Part shown: one piece after another, positions 42,650 through 51,698 of the stretch | Position numbering within the stretch: the first letter of the stretch is position 1 | Layout: each line of letters starts with the position of its first letter | Source: JBFHFS01 sp041583495 | GTDB lineage: Bacteria > Bacteroidota > Bacteroidia > Bacteroidales > Marinilabiliaceae | Length of the DNA stretch: 64,000 nt | Assembly: GCA_041583495.1 (NCBI GenBank) | Contig: JBFHFS010000010.1 | Span: 42,601 to 106,600, forward strand | Reading direction: 5' to 3' | Position numbers and translations under genes: made by a program | The notes under the pieces: generated by a model | The model's database searches: none | Seen by the model: only the letters and a program-made list of their open reading frames with translations | What the model was told of the DNA's origin: nothing

Positions 42650-42745
42650 ATGAAACGAGCCATGAGAATATTTCTCACCTGGGGGGATCATTATTGGCGA
42701 GTCCCATCGAATACCTTTAAAGAACAAATAATTATAATGAGATGA
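42650..42745 (+). repeat. Repeat family unit C with an ATGA-overlapping short open frame
   Basis: The unit starts ATGAAACGAGCC like units A2 and B and contains a GAGAATATTTCTC hairpin and GGATCATTATTGGCGAG. It ends in AAAGAACAAATA and AGATGAAA. A 31-codon open frame covers all of it (ending NTFKEQIIIMR), and its TGA overlaps the ATG of the glycosyltransferase at 42742 as ATGA, the usual arrangement for translational coupling. It may be a leader peptide, or the open frame may be a by-product of an inserted repeat. The 126 bases before it hold a GC-rich hairpin (GCCGG/CCGGC near 42574-42590). Confidence 0.55.
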
Positions 42746-43941
42746 AAAAAAAGATAGCAATAATAGCTCCCGGGCGATTACCTGTCCCTGCAGTTCAGGG
42801 GGGGGGTATTGAGCAACTTATCGACAACCTTATCCGACAAAATGAGTTAACTCCCCAAATTACTATTCATTTGATTTCTGCTTACTCCCCATTGACAAAA
42901 AAACTTGAAGAAAATTATAGCCATACCAAATTTCATCATGTTAAATATTCCTTTTTGCGTCGTTGTTTCAATTATTTTGATCGGGAAATATCTTCTAAAA
43001 TTTTAAAATATCCACATCACCCACACGATATTCGGCAGATAATGAAATTTGTGAAACAAGCAGAGTGTGATAAAGTGGTGATTTATGGGAACGATCGTCA
43101 TATTCAACCTTTGGCAGAGATAGTGGAAAAAGAAAGATTGATTTATATTATGGCCACATTGATGTTAACCCGTTTAAAAGATTTCTCATTGTGTAAAAGG
43201 ATATTTGTGGGGAGTAATCATTCGAAATTAAGCGTCTTGAATCAGAGTGATAAACTGACAGAAAATGACATCAGAATAGTACAAGAAGGGATAGATACAG
43301 ATTACTTTAGCCCCGCTGAAAAAACGAAAAAGAAATACTTCCTAAGGAACAAATATAAAATTGACAAAGAGATACCAATCGTATGTTATTTAGGAAGGCT
43401 GGATGTTAGCAAAGGGGTTCTAATCCTACTGCAGGCTGCACTATCAATCAAGGATAGTGTTCCTTTTAAACTGATTTTGATTGGGAGTTTTGGGTTAAGT
43501 TTTGGCTCAGGGAAAAAGGGCAGTGTTTCGGAGGAGGAATTGGAAATAAAAAAATGTATTGAGGATTTGGGTGAGCATTGTATCACAACCGGGTTTGTAA
43601 GAAATGATCAAGTCATTGATTATTTGGCCGATGTTGATGTCGGCGTAGTGCCCTCTATATGTGAAGATGTTTCTCCTTTAACCTATTTTGAGTTTCAGGC
43701 TTTGGGAATACCTACCATAGTAAGCGATGGCGGAGGTATACCCGAATATTTTTCCTCAGATTACAGCTTAATGTTCCATAGAGGAACTAACATGGTCAAT
43801 GATTTAGCCACCTGTCTTAAAGAGGTGGTTAACAATAAGGAAATGCGAGAAAAAATGTCATCCACAACTTTGAGAAATCGAGAATATTTAGGAATTCAGC
43901 GTTTCTATAATGACTTTGTTGATAAAGTATTTGAGGCATAG
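42742..43941 (+). CDS. Glycosyltransferase, GT4-like
   Basis: This 399-residue protein has a GT-B fold: N-terminal KKIAIIAPGRLPVPAVQGGGIEQLI with the acceptor-side glycine loop, and C-terminal VCYLGRLDVSKGVLILLQA followed by DVGVVPSICEDVSPLTYFEFQALGIPTIVSDGGGIPE. The E-x7-E-like motif there binds the nucleotide sugar in GT4 enzymes. It acts on the cytoplasmic side of the membrane, adding a sugar to the lipid-linked repeat. Donor and acceptor are unknown. Its ATG overlaps the stop of the short frame in repeat unit C. Confidence 0.85.
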   Translation: MKKKIAIIAPGRLPVPAVQGGGIEQLIDNLIRQNELTPQITIHLISAYSPLTKKLEENYSHTKFHHVKYSFLRRCFNYFDREISSKILKYPHHPHDIRQIMKFVKQAECDKVVIYGNDRHIQPLAEIVEKERLIYIMATLMLTRLKDFSLCKRIFVGSNHSKLSVLNQSDKLTENDIRIVQEGIDTDYFSPAEKTKKKYFLRNKYKIDKEIPIVCYLGRLDVSKGVLILLQAALSIKDSVPFKLILIGSFGLSFGSGKKGSVSEEELEIKKCIEDLGEHCITTGFVRNDQVIDYLADVDVGVVPSICEDVSPLTYFEFQALGIPTIVSDGGGIPEYFSSDYSLMFHRGTNMVNDLATCLKEVVNNKEMREKMSSTTLRNREYLGIQRFYNDFVDKVFEA

Positions 43942-43972
43942 TGTCATGTTAAGCAAGAAGGGTCCAATCTTG

Positions 43973-44036
43973 CGCTCACCCCTCTAGCTCCTTCCGATAA
44001 ATCGGAACGGGCTCTGAAAGGGAGAACCCCGCCCGG
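43973..44036. repeat. Palindromic intergenic repeat
   Basis: An inverted repeat with perfect core TTCCGATAAATCGGAA is flanked by imperfectly complementary arms (CCCCTCTAGCTCC against CGGGCTCTGAAAGGG). It lies in the gap between a glycosyltransferase gene and wzx. Its form suggests a dispersed palindromic unit, but only this copy is in the window. Confidence 0.5.
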
Positions 44037-44143
44037 GTGCAGACACATTAATGCCAATTTATACTTGGCACTAGCGTGGACAATTTAGAAAAATGCATTC
44101 TCACTCAGGTTCCATTTTTTAACGGACAAAAAACATTATCTCA

Positions 44144-45592
44144 ATGTCATTAAGAGACAGGACTATTTCGAGCTTCAAATGGAGTTTTATTGATTCATTA
44201 TCAAAATATTTCCTCTCTTTTGTCATTGGTATAATACTTGCAAGATTGTTAACACCAACTGATTATGGATTAGTTGGAATGAGTGCAATCTTTATAGCTG
44301 TTTCAAGGGTCTTTATAGATGGTGGTTTCAGTGATGCCCTAATAAGAAAAATGGAACCTACAACTGATGATTATACATCGGTATTTTATTTCAATATTGT
44401 TTTAGCAGTCATATTTTATCTTTCTCTTTACTTTAGTTCGCCGTGGATCAGTGACTTCTTCAATGAACCACTGTTGGTGAAAATTATTAGAATCGCCGGC
44501 CTTGGATTAATAATAAGTTCAACAGCTTCCATACAAGTTGTCATCTTAAGGAAAAGATTGGACTTTAAACGGCAAGCAATTATTGGATTTGTCTCTACGA
44601 TGGTTTCCGGAATTGTTTCTATTACAATGGCTTTCTATAACTATGGGGTTTGGAGTTTAATCTATAATGGGATAATCGCTCTTATGGTATCGTCCATCCT
44701 TTTGTGGCTTTTCAGTAGTTGGCGGCCAAAATTGAACTTTAAGTTGAGTGTTATTAAGGAAGAGTTTGGTTTTGGTTCAAAAATTATGGCTGGCAGTTTT
44801 ATTAATGTGATATACAACAATATGTATTATGTACTTGTTGGAAAGATATTTTCTCCGGCAGCTCTGGGCTTTTTCACAAAAGCTGATAATTTTCAAAAAC
44901 TTATCTCCGGAAACATTGACATTATAGTGCGACAGGTTACTTATCCCGTTTTGGCCTCTATCCAAAATGAATCGGATCAATTGAAAGCTATTTACAGGCT
45001 TATGATAAAAAATACTGCATTTATAACTGTTGTGCTATTGCTGGGGCTGGCTGCCATCTCGGATTATTTCATCGTTACCCTAATCGGGGAAAAATGGCTA
45101 ACTTCTGCAGTATATTTACAACTGCTATGCATCGTTGGCATTTTTTTTCCGTTGATTTCAATAAACACGAATATTTTGAACGTGAAAGGAAGATCCGATC
45201 TTTCATTAATAGTTAAATTATTAATGGTTATATTTTCTATTCCTGCATTAATCATTGGTTATTATCTTGGAGTGGTTTTTATGATTTGGGGAATGCTTGT
45301 CTCTGTAATTATTTTGTACTCAGTGGTTGTGTTGTTTACCCAAAAAATCATACAATATTCCGTAAAAGAACAACTCAAGGATGTTTTTCCGGCTTTTAAA
45401 ATTGGCATCACTATGGCCTTACCGGTATATTTTGTTGGTCAATTTTTAGATTTCCCAAATTTAGCAATTCTATTAATCCAAATGGCCTTGGGTATTCTTT
45501 TGTTTTTTATATTAGGAGAAACCTTGGAAAATCAGGAGTACCTGCTGATAAAATCATTAATTACTAAGCAAATAAAAAAGAACAATGATTAG
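44144..45592 (+). CDS. wzx: Wzx-type lipid-linked oligosaccharide flippase
   Basis: This 482-residue protein has 12-14 hydrophobic segments and belongs to the MOP exporter superfamily (polysaccharide synthesis type). It starts with RDRTISSFKWSFIDSLSKYF, and LLTPTDYGLVGMSAIF is the typical segment after the first helix. AGSFINVIYNNMYYVLVGKIFSP lies in the middle. It should move the completed undecaprenyl-linked repeat to the periplasmic face for polymerisation by the Wzy-like protein at 37251. About 250 bases without a recognised gene follow. Confidence 0.88.
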   Translation: MSLRDRTISSFKWSFIDSLSKYFLSFVIGIILARLLTPTDYGLVGMSAIFIAVSRVFIDGGFSDALIRKMEPTTDDYTSVFYFNIVLAVIFYLSLYFSSPWISDFFNEPLLVKIIRIAGLGLIISSTASIQVVILRKRLDFKRQAIIGFVSTMVSGIVSITMAFYNYGVWSLIYNGIIALMVSSILLWLFSSWRPKLNFKLSVIKEEFGFGSKIMAGSFINVIYNNMYYVLVGKIFSPAALGFFTKADNFQKLISGNIDIIVRQVTYPVLASIQNESDQLKAIYRLMIKNTAFITVVLLLGLAAISDYFIVTLIGEKWLTSAVYLQLLCIVGIFFPLISINTNILNVKGRSDLSLIVKLLMVIFSIPALIIGYYLGVVFMIWGMLVSVIILYSVVVLFTQKIIQYSVKEQLKDVFPAFKIGITMALPVYFVGQFLDFPNLAILLIQMALGILLFFILGETLENQEYLLIKSLITKQIKKNND

Positions 45593-45857
45593 TAAAGGCA
45601 GAAAGGAAGAAGCTATGATTGCTGCGGAATAATAATCCTGTTCTGCTGCCAGGGGAGTGGTGCTGGAAACATCCGTGACTTTGGTTTTAGCACATAAGGG
45701 TGCACCACAAGGAACCTGATGTTACATTTTGCCATCAATCTGTCAAATCGTTTTTAGGCGATTTCTTTGGATTGACCACTGACTCAACCTACTCCATGAA
45801 AGTAATCAATAAACTAAATTTTTCTCTGTTTAGGGAGAAATGTACAATCTGGTTAAT

Positions 45858-47120
45858 ATGAAAGTTCTCTGGTTTTCAAACACAGCAGCATTAGGTGGAG
45901 ATTATATCCATAAGGGTAATCGTATAAAAGGGACTGGAGGATGGATGTATGCTTTAAATGTAGCTCTACAGGAAAAAGTTGAACTTTCGCTGGCTTTTCA
46001 TTATGCTTATAACTTACCTTGTTTTACCTATCAAAACACGAATTATTTCCCAATATATACCGGTAATATTGTTCTTGAAAATTTAAAAAAGCGCTTTCTG
46101 GGCAAGGTCTATGACGAGGATTTTTTGGATCAATATTTAAAAATAATCAAAGAGGTAAAGCCCGATATTATCCACATTCATGGAACCGAGAATTCATTTT
46201 TGAGCATTTTAGGTAAAGTTGAAATTCCGGTCGTAATATCTATTCAAGGAAATCTAAGTGTTTATCATCAAAAATATTTTTCAGGATATCATGGGAGGTT
46301 TCTCTGGCAAAAGGAGGATAAAATCACTTATAAATCAATATTGTTCGGCAGGTTTTATTTTTACAAAGGTTATAAAATTATGGAGCGAATGGCGGCGATT
46401 GAACAGAAACATCTAAAAATTGCCAAATATATAATCGGAAGAACATCCTGGGACAATCGCATTACCAGAATTTTGGCCCCCCAAAGCAAGTACTTTGTCG
46501 GCAATGAAATGCTTCGCGACGTATTTTATACCAGCCAATGGAATAATCCTTATAAATCTGGCACCATTAAACTGTTCACTACAAACGGGAACAATTACTA
46601 TAAAGGATTTGAAACCCTCTGTCACGCGCTGCATCTTTTAAACGGAATAGGGATTTACGTTGAATGGCGTGTTGCAGGAATCGAAAAAAGCAGCTTGATA
46701 AACAAAATCACTCGTATGCAATTACAAGCTGAATTTCCTAAAAAAGGTTTAATTCTGATAGGTTCCCTGGCCGAGGATGATTTGATAAATGAATTAAAAA
46801 GTTCTCATATCTATGTTATGCCCTCCCACATCGAAAACAGCCCGAACAATCTTTGTGAAGCCATGATATTGGGAATGCCATGTATAGCCACTTATGCCGG
46901 AGGTACCGGCTCTATGTTGGAGGATGGCAAAGAAGGGATACTGATCCAGGATGGCGACCCATGGGCAATGGCAGGGGCTATTGTTGAATTAGCGACTGAT
47001 CCGGGAAAAGCAGGTGTTTATGGGAAGGCAGCTCGTATAAAAGCGTTACAAAGACATGATAGGGAAACGATTATTAGTAATCTTATTGAAACGTATTCGG
47101 ACATTATTGGGACAGAATGA
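45858..47120 (+). CDS. Glycosyltransferase, GT4-like
   Basis: The protein has 420 residues from the ATG at 45858, preferred because MKVLWFSNTAALGGDYIHKG is the normal first strand and glycine loop; an ATG at 45840 would add six residues. The N-terminal half includes DIIHIHGTENSFL. The C-terminal half has LKLFTTNGNNYYKGFETLCHAL-like sequence and HIYVMPSHIENSPNNLCEAMILGMPCIATYAGGTGSML, the nucleotide-sugar site of GT4 proteins. The stop overlaps the next ATG (ATGA). Substrates are unknown. Confidence 0.85.
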   Translation: MKVLWFSNTAALGGDYIHKGNRIKGTGGWMYALNVALQEKVELSLAFHYAYNLPCFTYQNTNYFPIYTGNIVLENLKKRFLGKVYDEDFLDQYLKIIKEVKPDIIHIHGTENSFLSILGKVEIPVVISIQGNLSVYHQKYFSGYHGRFLWQKEDKITYKSILFGRFYFYKGYKIMERMAAIEQKHLKIAKYIIGRTSWDNRITRILAPQSKYFVGNEMLRDVFYTSQWNNPYKSGTIKLFTTNGNNYYKGFETLCHALHLLNGIGIYVEWRVAGIEKSSLINKITRMQLQAEFPKKGLILIGSLAEDDLINELKSSHIYVMPSHIENSPNNLCEAMILGMPCIATYAGGTGSMLEDGKEGILIQDGDPWAMAGAIVELATDPGKAGVYGKAARIKALQRHDRETIISNLIETYSDIIGTE

Positions 47121-48361
47121 AACTATTTATAATCATACGAATTAACCCTTTTGTTGAGTCCTCCGCCACTGCCAACCGCTGGCTTACGCTCATCGAGGGC
47201 TTAGCAAATCTGGGGGCTGAATTATATCTGCTTATATACGGTGGCTACCATTCATTTGCTGAAAAAGAACAATGGGGCAAATTGGGGAATAAGGAACGAA
47301 TAAAATATGAATATATAAATCAGGACGTTGCCCAAGGTTACTGGAAAATCCGCTTCAATAATTATATCGGCAGTATTTTCAGTCAAAGAAGAATACGGAA
47401 CAAACTGCTTAAATTGTTGTCGGAACGAAAGGGGATTGTTTGGACGGATTCAGGTATGTTTGGGTTCCAGATGGCTGTTAGCACAAAAAAAAGGCAGCTA
47501 AAGGGCTTGAAATTATTCCTCGAACTTAGCGAATTCCTCGACATCCACAAATACAATAAAGGCAATTTTTTGCAATGTTGGAAAGCCAATAAACGCCAGA
47601 AATTTTTGGAAGAAAAAGCATTGTATACCTATGACGGTCTGGCTTTGATGACCAGAACCCTGTTTAAACACTATAAAAAAATGAATGTCCCGGGGCAACA
47701 ATTGTTGCACCTGCCCATGACCGTGGATTTAAATAGGTTTAATGAAAACAGAGAACCACTTGGAGGTTTTGAAAAACCTTATATCGCTTTCGTTGGGGTG
47801 ATGAATGATGCCAAAGATGGCGTGAGCATCCTTATCAAGTCCTTTGCTGAAATCACCAAACACTTTCCTGATGTAAGGCTTTACCTTATTGGTGGGTGGA
47901 ACTATGATACACCTATCCATAAGCAGTTGATACAAGATTTTAAACTGGAGGACAAGGTATTTTGGAAGGGAAGGTTTGAGCGTGATCAAATTCCTGCTAT
48001 CATTAAAAATGCACGATTGCTGGCACTTCCCCGCCCCGATTCTAAACAAGCACAGGGAGGGTTCCCAACAAAATTAGGCGAATACCTGGCAACCGGCAAT
48101 CCTGTTTGCGCCACTACTGTTGGCGAAATACCCGATTACCTGGTTGATGGAGAATCCGTATATTTTGCAGAACAGGGTTCGGTTGATTCCTTTGCCCATG
48201 CGATGCTCCGGGCATTAAGCAATCCTGAAGAAGCAACGCAAATTGGCTTGAATGGTCGAAAGGTCGCCGAAATGCATTTCAACAAGGATAATCAGGCCAA
48301 AATACTTTACGACTATTTGCAAAAGCTAGGTAGTTGCGAAAATTCAGCAGAGAAACGATAA
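47117..48361 (+). CDS. Glycosyltransferase, GT4-like
   Basis: This 414-residue GT-B protein has an N-terminal INPFVESSATANRWLTLIEGL and a C-terminal donor domain with FVGVMNDAKDGVSILIKSF, LYLIGGWNYDTP and ALPRPDSKQAQGGFPTKLGEYLATGNPVCATTVGEIPD. It starts within the stop of the preceding glycosyltransferase gene by a 4-base overlap, so the two are translationally coupled and probably add successive sugars of the repeat. The sugar specificity cannot be read from sequence. Confidence 0.85.
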   Translation: MKLFIIIRINPFVESSATANRWLTLIEGLANLGAELYLLIYGGYHSFAEKEQWGKLGNKERIKYEYINQDVAQGYWKIRFNNYIGSIFSQRRIRNKLLKLLSERKGIVWTDSGMFGFQMAVSTKKRQLKGLKLFLELSEFLDIHKYNKGNFLQCWKANKRQKFLEEKALYTYDGLALMTRTLFKHYKKMNVPGQQLLHLPMTVDLNRFNENREPLGGFEKPYIAFVGVMNDAKDGVSILIKSFAEITKHFPDVRLYLIGGWNYDTPIHKQLIQDFKLEDKVFWKGRFERDQIPAIIKNARLLALPRPDSKQAQGGFPTKLGEYLATGNPVCATTVGEIPDYLVDGESVYFAEQGSVDSFAHAMLRALSNPEEATQIGLNGRKVAEMHFNKDNQAKILYDYLQKLGSCENSAEKR

Positions 48362-48411
48362 AACATCAAAAATATTAACATTCAGATTACCTGCTTCTCA
48401 TTTTTCCATAC

Positions 48412-49533
48412 ATGATAAATCACCTCAAAAACACCCTTTCCCGAAATCTTATCAATATTCCCGGTTGGCGTACCAATCGTAAAATTGTGGTGATTGAGAG
48501 CGATGACTGGGGGAGTATTAGGATGCCTTCGAAGGAGGTGTATGAAAAGTTGTTGGCAAAAGGAATTCGGGTCGATATATGTCCTTTCAACCGTTTCGAT
48601 TCTTTGGCAAGTGAGGAGGATCTAGAGGCCTTATTTGGTGTTTTACTTGAATTTAAGGATAGTAGTGGGAATCCCCCGGTGATAACAGCAAATACTGTTG
48701 TTGCCAATCCTGATTTCAATAAAATAAGAGACTCCAAATATTTGGAATATCACTATGAGCCATATACAGATACACTTCAACACTACCCAAAACACCAGAA
48801 TTCTTTTGAAATTTGGAAACAAGGGATGAATTTAAAAATATTCCATCCTCAATTCCATGGAAGAGAACATGTAAATATTCCCGTTTGGCTTAACCTGCTT
48901 CAACAAAAGAACGAAACATTCTTAAAAGCCTTTGAATTAGGTTTGTGGGGTTTAGGGCCTAATATTATCAAAACAGGAAGAATAAACATACAGGCCTCAT
49001 TTGATAGCATTAATGAAGAATCCATTGTTCTTCAAAAGAAAATCTTAAAAGAAGGTTTAGATCTATTTGAAAAGTTATTTGATTTTCAATCTGAGAGTTT
49101 TATTGCTAACAATTTTATTTGGGACACAAGCCTTAATAGTACTTTGTTTGAAAACGGTGTAACTATATTTCAGGGCATGAAATATCAAAAGCTGCCAATT
49201 TTTGATACAGCAAAAAGAGAAATGATCAGGCATCATGTCGGGGAAATAAATAAATTAGGCCAAGTATTTATTATAAGAAATTGCAATTTTGAACCCAGCC
49301 AGCATCCACAAATTAACTATGTTGCCAGATGCTTAGCTGACATATCAAATGCGTTTTTTTGGAAAAAGCCAGCCATTGTTACTACACATCGCCTTAATTA
49401 TATAGGCTATATTGATGAAGAGAATCGGATTAGAAACCTGGGGTTGCTTAAAAATCTTTTAACCAATATTCTGAAGATGTGGCCCGATGTTGAATTTATG
49501 AGTTCTGATCAACTTGGAGAACTAATTATCTGA
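48412..49533 (+). CDS. Polysaccharide deacetylase-like protein (first copy)
   Basis: This 373-residue protein begins with a short basic leader and GWRTNRKIVVIESDDWGSIRMPS. The SDDWG at the end of the first strand resembles the NodB-fold catalytic Asp pair. Further conserved parts, shared with its paralogue at 51699, are HPQFHGREH (metal-ligand-like histidines), NCNFEPS, ATTHRLNYIGYID-like sequence and the final WPDVEFMSSDQLGELI. It may remove N-acetyl groups from a sugar of the polymer or its lipid-linked precursor. No signal peptide is seen, which favours action in the cytoplasm. Family membership is inferred from pattern and not proven. Confidence 0.65.
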   Translation: MINHLKNTLSRNLINIPGWRTNRKIVVIESDDWGSIRMPSKEVYEKLLAKGIRVDICPFNRFDSLASEEDLEALFGVLLEFKDSSGNPPVITANTVVANPDFNKIRDSKYLEYHYEPYTDTLQHYPKHQNSFEIWKQGMNLKIFHPQFHGREHVNIPVWLNLLQQKNETFLKAFELGLWGLGPNIIKTGRINIQASFDSINEESIVLQKKILKEGLDLFEKLFDFQSESFIANNFIWDTSLNSTLFENGVTIFQGMKYQKLPIFDTAKREMIRHHVGEINKLGQVFIIRNCNFEPSQHPQINYVARCLADISNAFFWKKPAIVTTHRLNYIGYIDEENRIRNLGLLKNLLTNILKMWPDVEFMSSDQLGELII

Positions 49534-49538
49534 GAATA

Positions 49539-49836
49539 ATGTGTGGAAAAGTAGGATTTATCAACTTTTAAATGAAGTCTAATTAAGAAATACTTGAGCT
49601 GATGAACAGACCTCAAACAGGATTCCAGTACCAATTAATTTTTGGTTAAGGACGATTTATTTTTTTTACTCGATGAGTTTTCACCCAGTGAAGCACTTAA
49701 ATTGTGGGGCTTACTCCATCCAGATTCTGTATATGGTGAGATAAGGAAATTTTTTTTGAACAGACTCCATTCCAGGCCACTTATATGGGATTCACTTATG
49801 TTTCAAATGTGGTGTAAAAAATGGATGATTGTATAA
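49539..49836 (+). pseudogene. Remnant of an asparagine synthetase-like gene (asnB), internal deletion
   Basis: Starting five bases after the deacetylase-like stop, ATG TGT GGA encodes MCGKVGFINF and then a stop. MCG at the extreme N-terminus is the catalytic Cys2 signature of glutamine-dependent asparagine synthetases. About 110 bases later an open stretch (to 49836) reads LLDEFSPSEALKLWGLL, then HPDSV, and ends PLIWDSLMFQMWCKKWM. This is the pattern found at the C-terminus of the same enzymes. Some 500 middle codons are gone. Such genes often amidate uronic acids in polysaccharide loci, so the ancestor may have done so here. Confidence 0.7.
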
Positions 49837-49960
49837 ATTCATTACCGAAGGCTACGGATCCCTGTCCCGGCTTTTTGGACAAAAACCTCAACTTGCACGA
49901 AAGTACGTTTAATCCTTATGGGTGGATGGCGGAGTTGTTTATAAAATAAAGAACAGAACT

Positions 49961-51070
49961 ATGGATACTCTTTGTAAAAAATGTTTGTTGCCGGAGAATT
50001 ATGCAGGCATCAAATTTAATGAACAAGGCATATGTAATTTTTGTGAAGACTATAAACCTATCTTGTATTTTGGCGAAAATAAATTAAAGGAAGATGTTTA
50101 TGGTATTCTTAGCAATAAGGAAAAGAAGGAATATGACTGTATTGTAGGTTTTAGCGGAGGACGTGACAGCACTTACCTACTTTGGTATATTGTTACTGAA
50201 ATGAAATTAAAACCTTTAGCTGTTTGTGTAGAAAACATGTTAACTCCTGAGGAAACAATATTAAACATTAGAAAAACAGTTGATTTACTCAATGTTGACT
50301 TAGTTGTTAAGAAACATGAATACTTGAAAAAATCAATACTTCATTTCTTAAATTCATGGGTTAAATATCCAAATCCAGCGACATTAATTACTCTTTGTAC
50401 CGGGTGCCGTTTAGGTTTGTCCAAACTGATAAAGGAAGAAGCCATTAATAGAAAAATACCGATTATCATAGAAGGTAGCACCCCCTTTGAGACAGGGCCG
50501 TTCAAAAAAAATCTTATTTCAACAAAAAGAAATAGTAATATTTCCTTTATTTTGGGGTATGGAAAACAAATTGCTAGAAACCCCTCCCTTATATCAAATC
50601 TAAGCTGTTTAAAAACTCAAATAAACGAATACATTATTGCACCAAGTGCGAGTATAAGAAAGCACAAAAACGATAATTTTCATGTTATATCTCCATTTCA
50701 AAAATATTTAAGGTGGGAAGAGAAAAAAATTGAAAGTACTATTAAAAACAAAGTGGGATGGAATCAGCATAAAGGCTTAGAATCATCTTATAGGGGTGAT
50801 TGTGAAGTTGGAATTATCAGGCAATACTTATATTACAAAATGCTTGGCTACAATGACAAAGATGATAATTTGAGTTGTTTGATCAGGGACAACCAGATTT
50901 CAAGAAAGGATGCATTAATTAGGTTAATGAATGAAAAAGAAACAAGAGAGGATACATTAATTTCATCATTTAAGAAAGTTGGAATTGATTTTTTTGAATT
51001 TATTTCACTTGTTGAGAAAAATGCCCACAAGCACAACATTTTGTATAAGTATTGCCAGAGAAAGTGCTGA
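49961..51070 (+). CDS. N-acetyl sugar amidotransferase, WbpG/PseA type
   Basis: The protein has 369 residues from the ATG at 49961; the GTG at 49922 would add 13 residues of no family likeness. Four zinc-type cysteines (Cys5, 8, 25, 28 in LCKKCLLPEN and GICNFCEDY) precede a PP-loop ATP-pyrophosphatase motif FSGGRDST (64-71). Relatives use ATP and ammonia to turn an N-acetyl group into an acetamidino group on nucleotide sugars. They usually work with HisH- and HisF-like ammonia suppliers, but neither is present in this window. It is followed by an intron-like block and preceded by the asnB remnant. Confidence 0.82.
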   Translation: MDTLCKKCLLPENYAGIKFNEQGICNFCEDYKPILYFGENKLKEDVYGILSNKEKKEYDCIVGFSGGRDSTYLLWYIVTEMKLKPLAVCVENMLTPEETILNIRKTVDLLNVDLVVKKHEYLKKSILHFLNSWVKYPNPATLITLCTGCRLGLSKLIKEEAINRKIPIIIEGSTPFETGPFKKNLISTKRNSNISFILGYGKQIARNPSLISNLSCLKTQINEYIIAPSASIRKHKNDNFHVISPFQKYLRWEEKKIESTIKNKVGWNQHKGLESSYRGDCEVGIIRQYLYYKMLGYNDKDDNLSCLIRDNQISRKDALIRLMNEKETREDTLISSFKKVGIDFFEFISLVEKNAHKHNILYKYCQRKC

Positions 51071-51698
51071 ATATCAAAGTTTATATCCCGCTCAAACTTC
51101 CAAGTTCATCACGGTTTGACAGGGATGTACCATGCAGCCTGCCACTACATTTAGTGTCTCAAGAACCAATGAACAGTAATGTAAATTCATTGCATGCTGT
51201 AATTGAGATGGTTGAAGTTGCAAACGTGTACCTGCCCCAGCTAAGTCGTCTTGCAAGAGAGGGCTTCAAAGCGCTTAGAGGTGCTGTGGTAAAGAGACCC
51301 AGTTAAAACGGGGCAGGCTAATGTGCTGAGCGTCTAAGAAAGGGTATTGCCATGAGCGGAATCAGGTAGGGAAAATGGAGATGAACAAAAGTGAATCACT
51401 GAGGAGGTGTCGGGAAGTGGGTAGATCCAGTCAAAAGCTACAAAGAATGAAGCGTAGTTAAAAGTAGGGTTGGAAACAAAACTTAATACGGAGGCAACCT
51501 GTTTGTTTTCCGTGTGGCTGGCGTCATTCAGGTGGCATGAACTTGATCTGGGTTTATTTACGGAATTCGGGAATCCCGCTGAAAAGAGGGAGACGGACTA
51601 ACCCGTAGTCGTTATGAAGTTCCTGTAATGGGAGTGGAGCAAAGGGGTTGGCTAATTTAAAATCATGTACCTTATTTATCTCATTTAATTGATTCTGC
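51071..51698 (+). ncRNA. Gene-free block resembling the RNA part of a group II intron (remnant)
   Basis: From about 51230 to 51660 the sequence is purine-rich, with many short complementary stretches and no sustained reading frame. It includes words that I associate with the 5' domains of bacterial group II introns just before their maturase gene, such as GAAGTTCCTGTAATGGGAG and GGAGCAAAGGGGTTGG near 51620-51655. No reverse transcriptase follows; the next gene starts at 51699. The call depends on recognition, with boundaries unknown and no structure computed. A different structured RNA remains possible. The 84-codon frame at 51052-51306 is not considered a gene. Confidence 0.4.

Noticed and set aside
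51052..51306. 84-codon frame after the amidotransferase gene
   Set aside because: It overlaps the end of the amidotransferase gene and enters the intron-like block; no family likeness.
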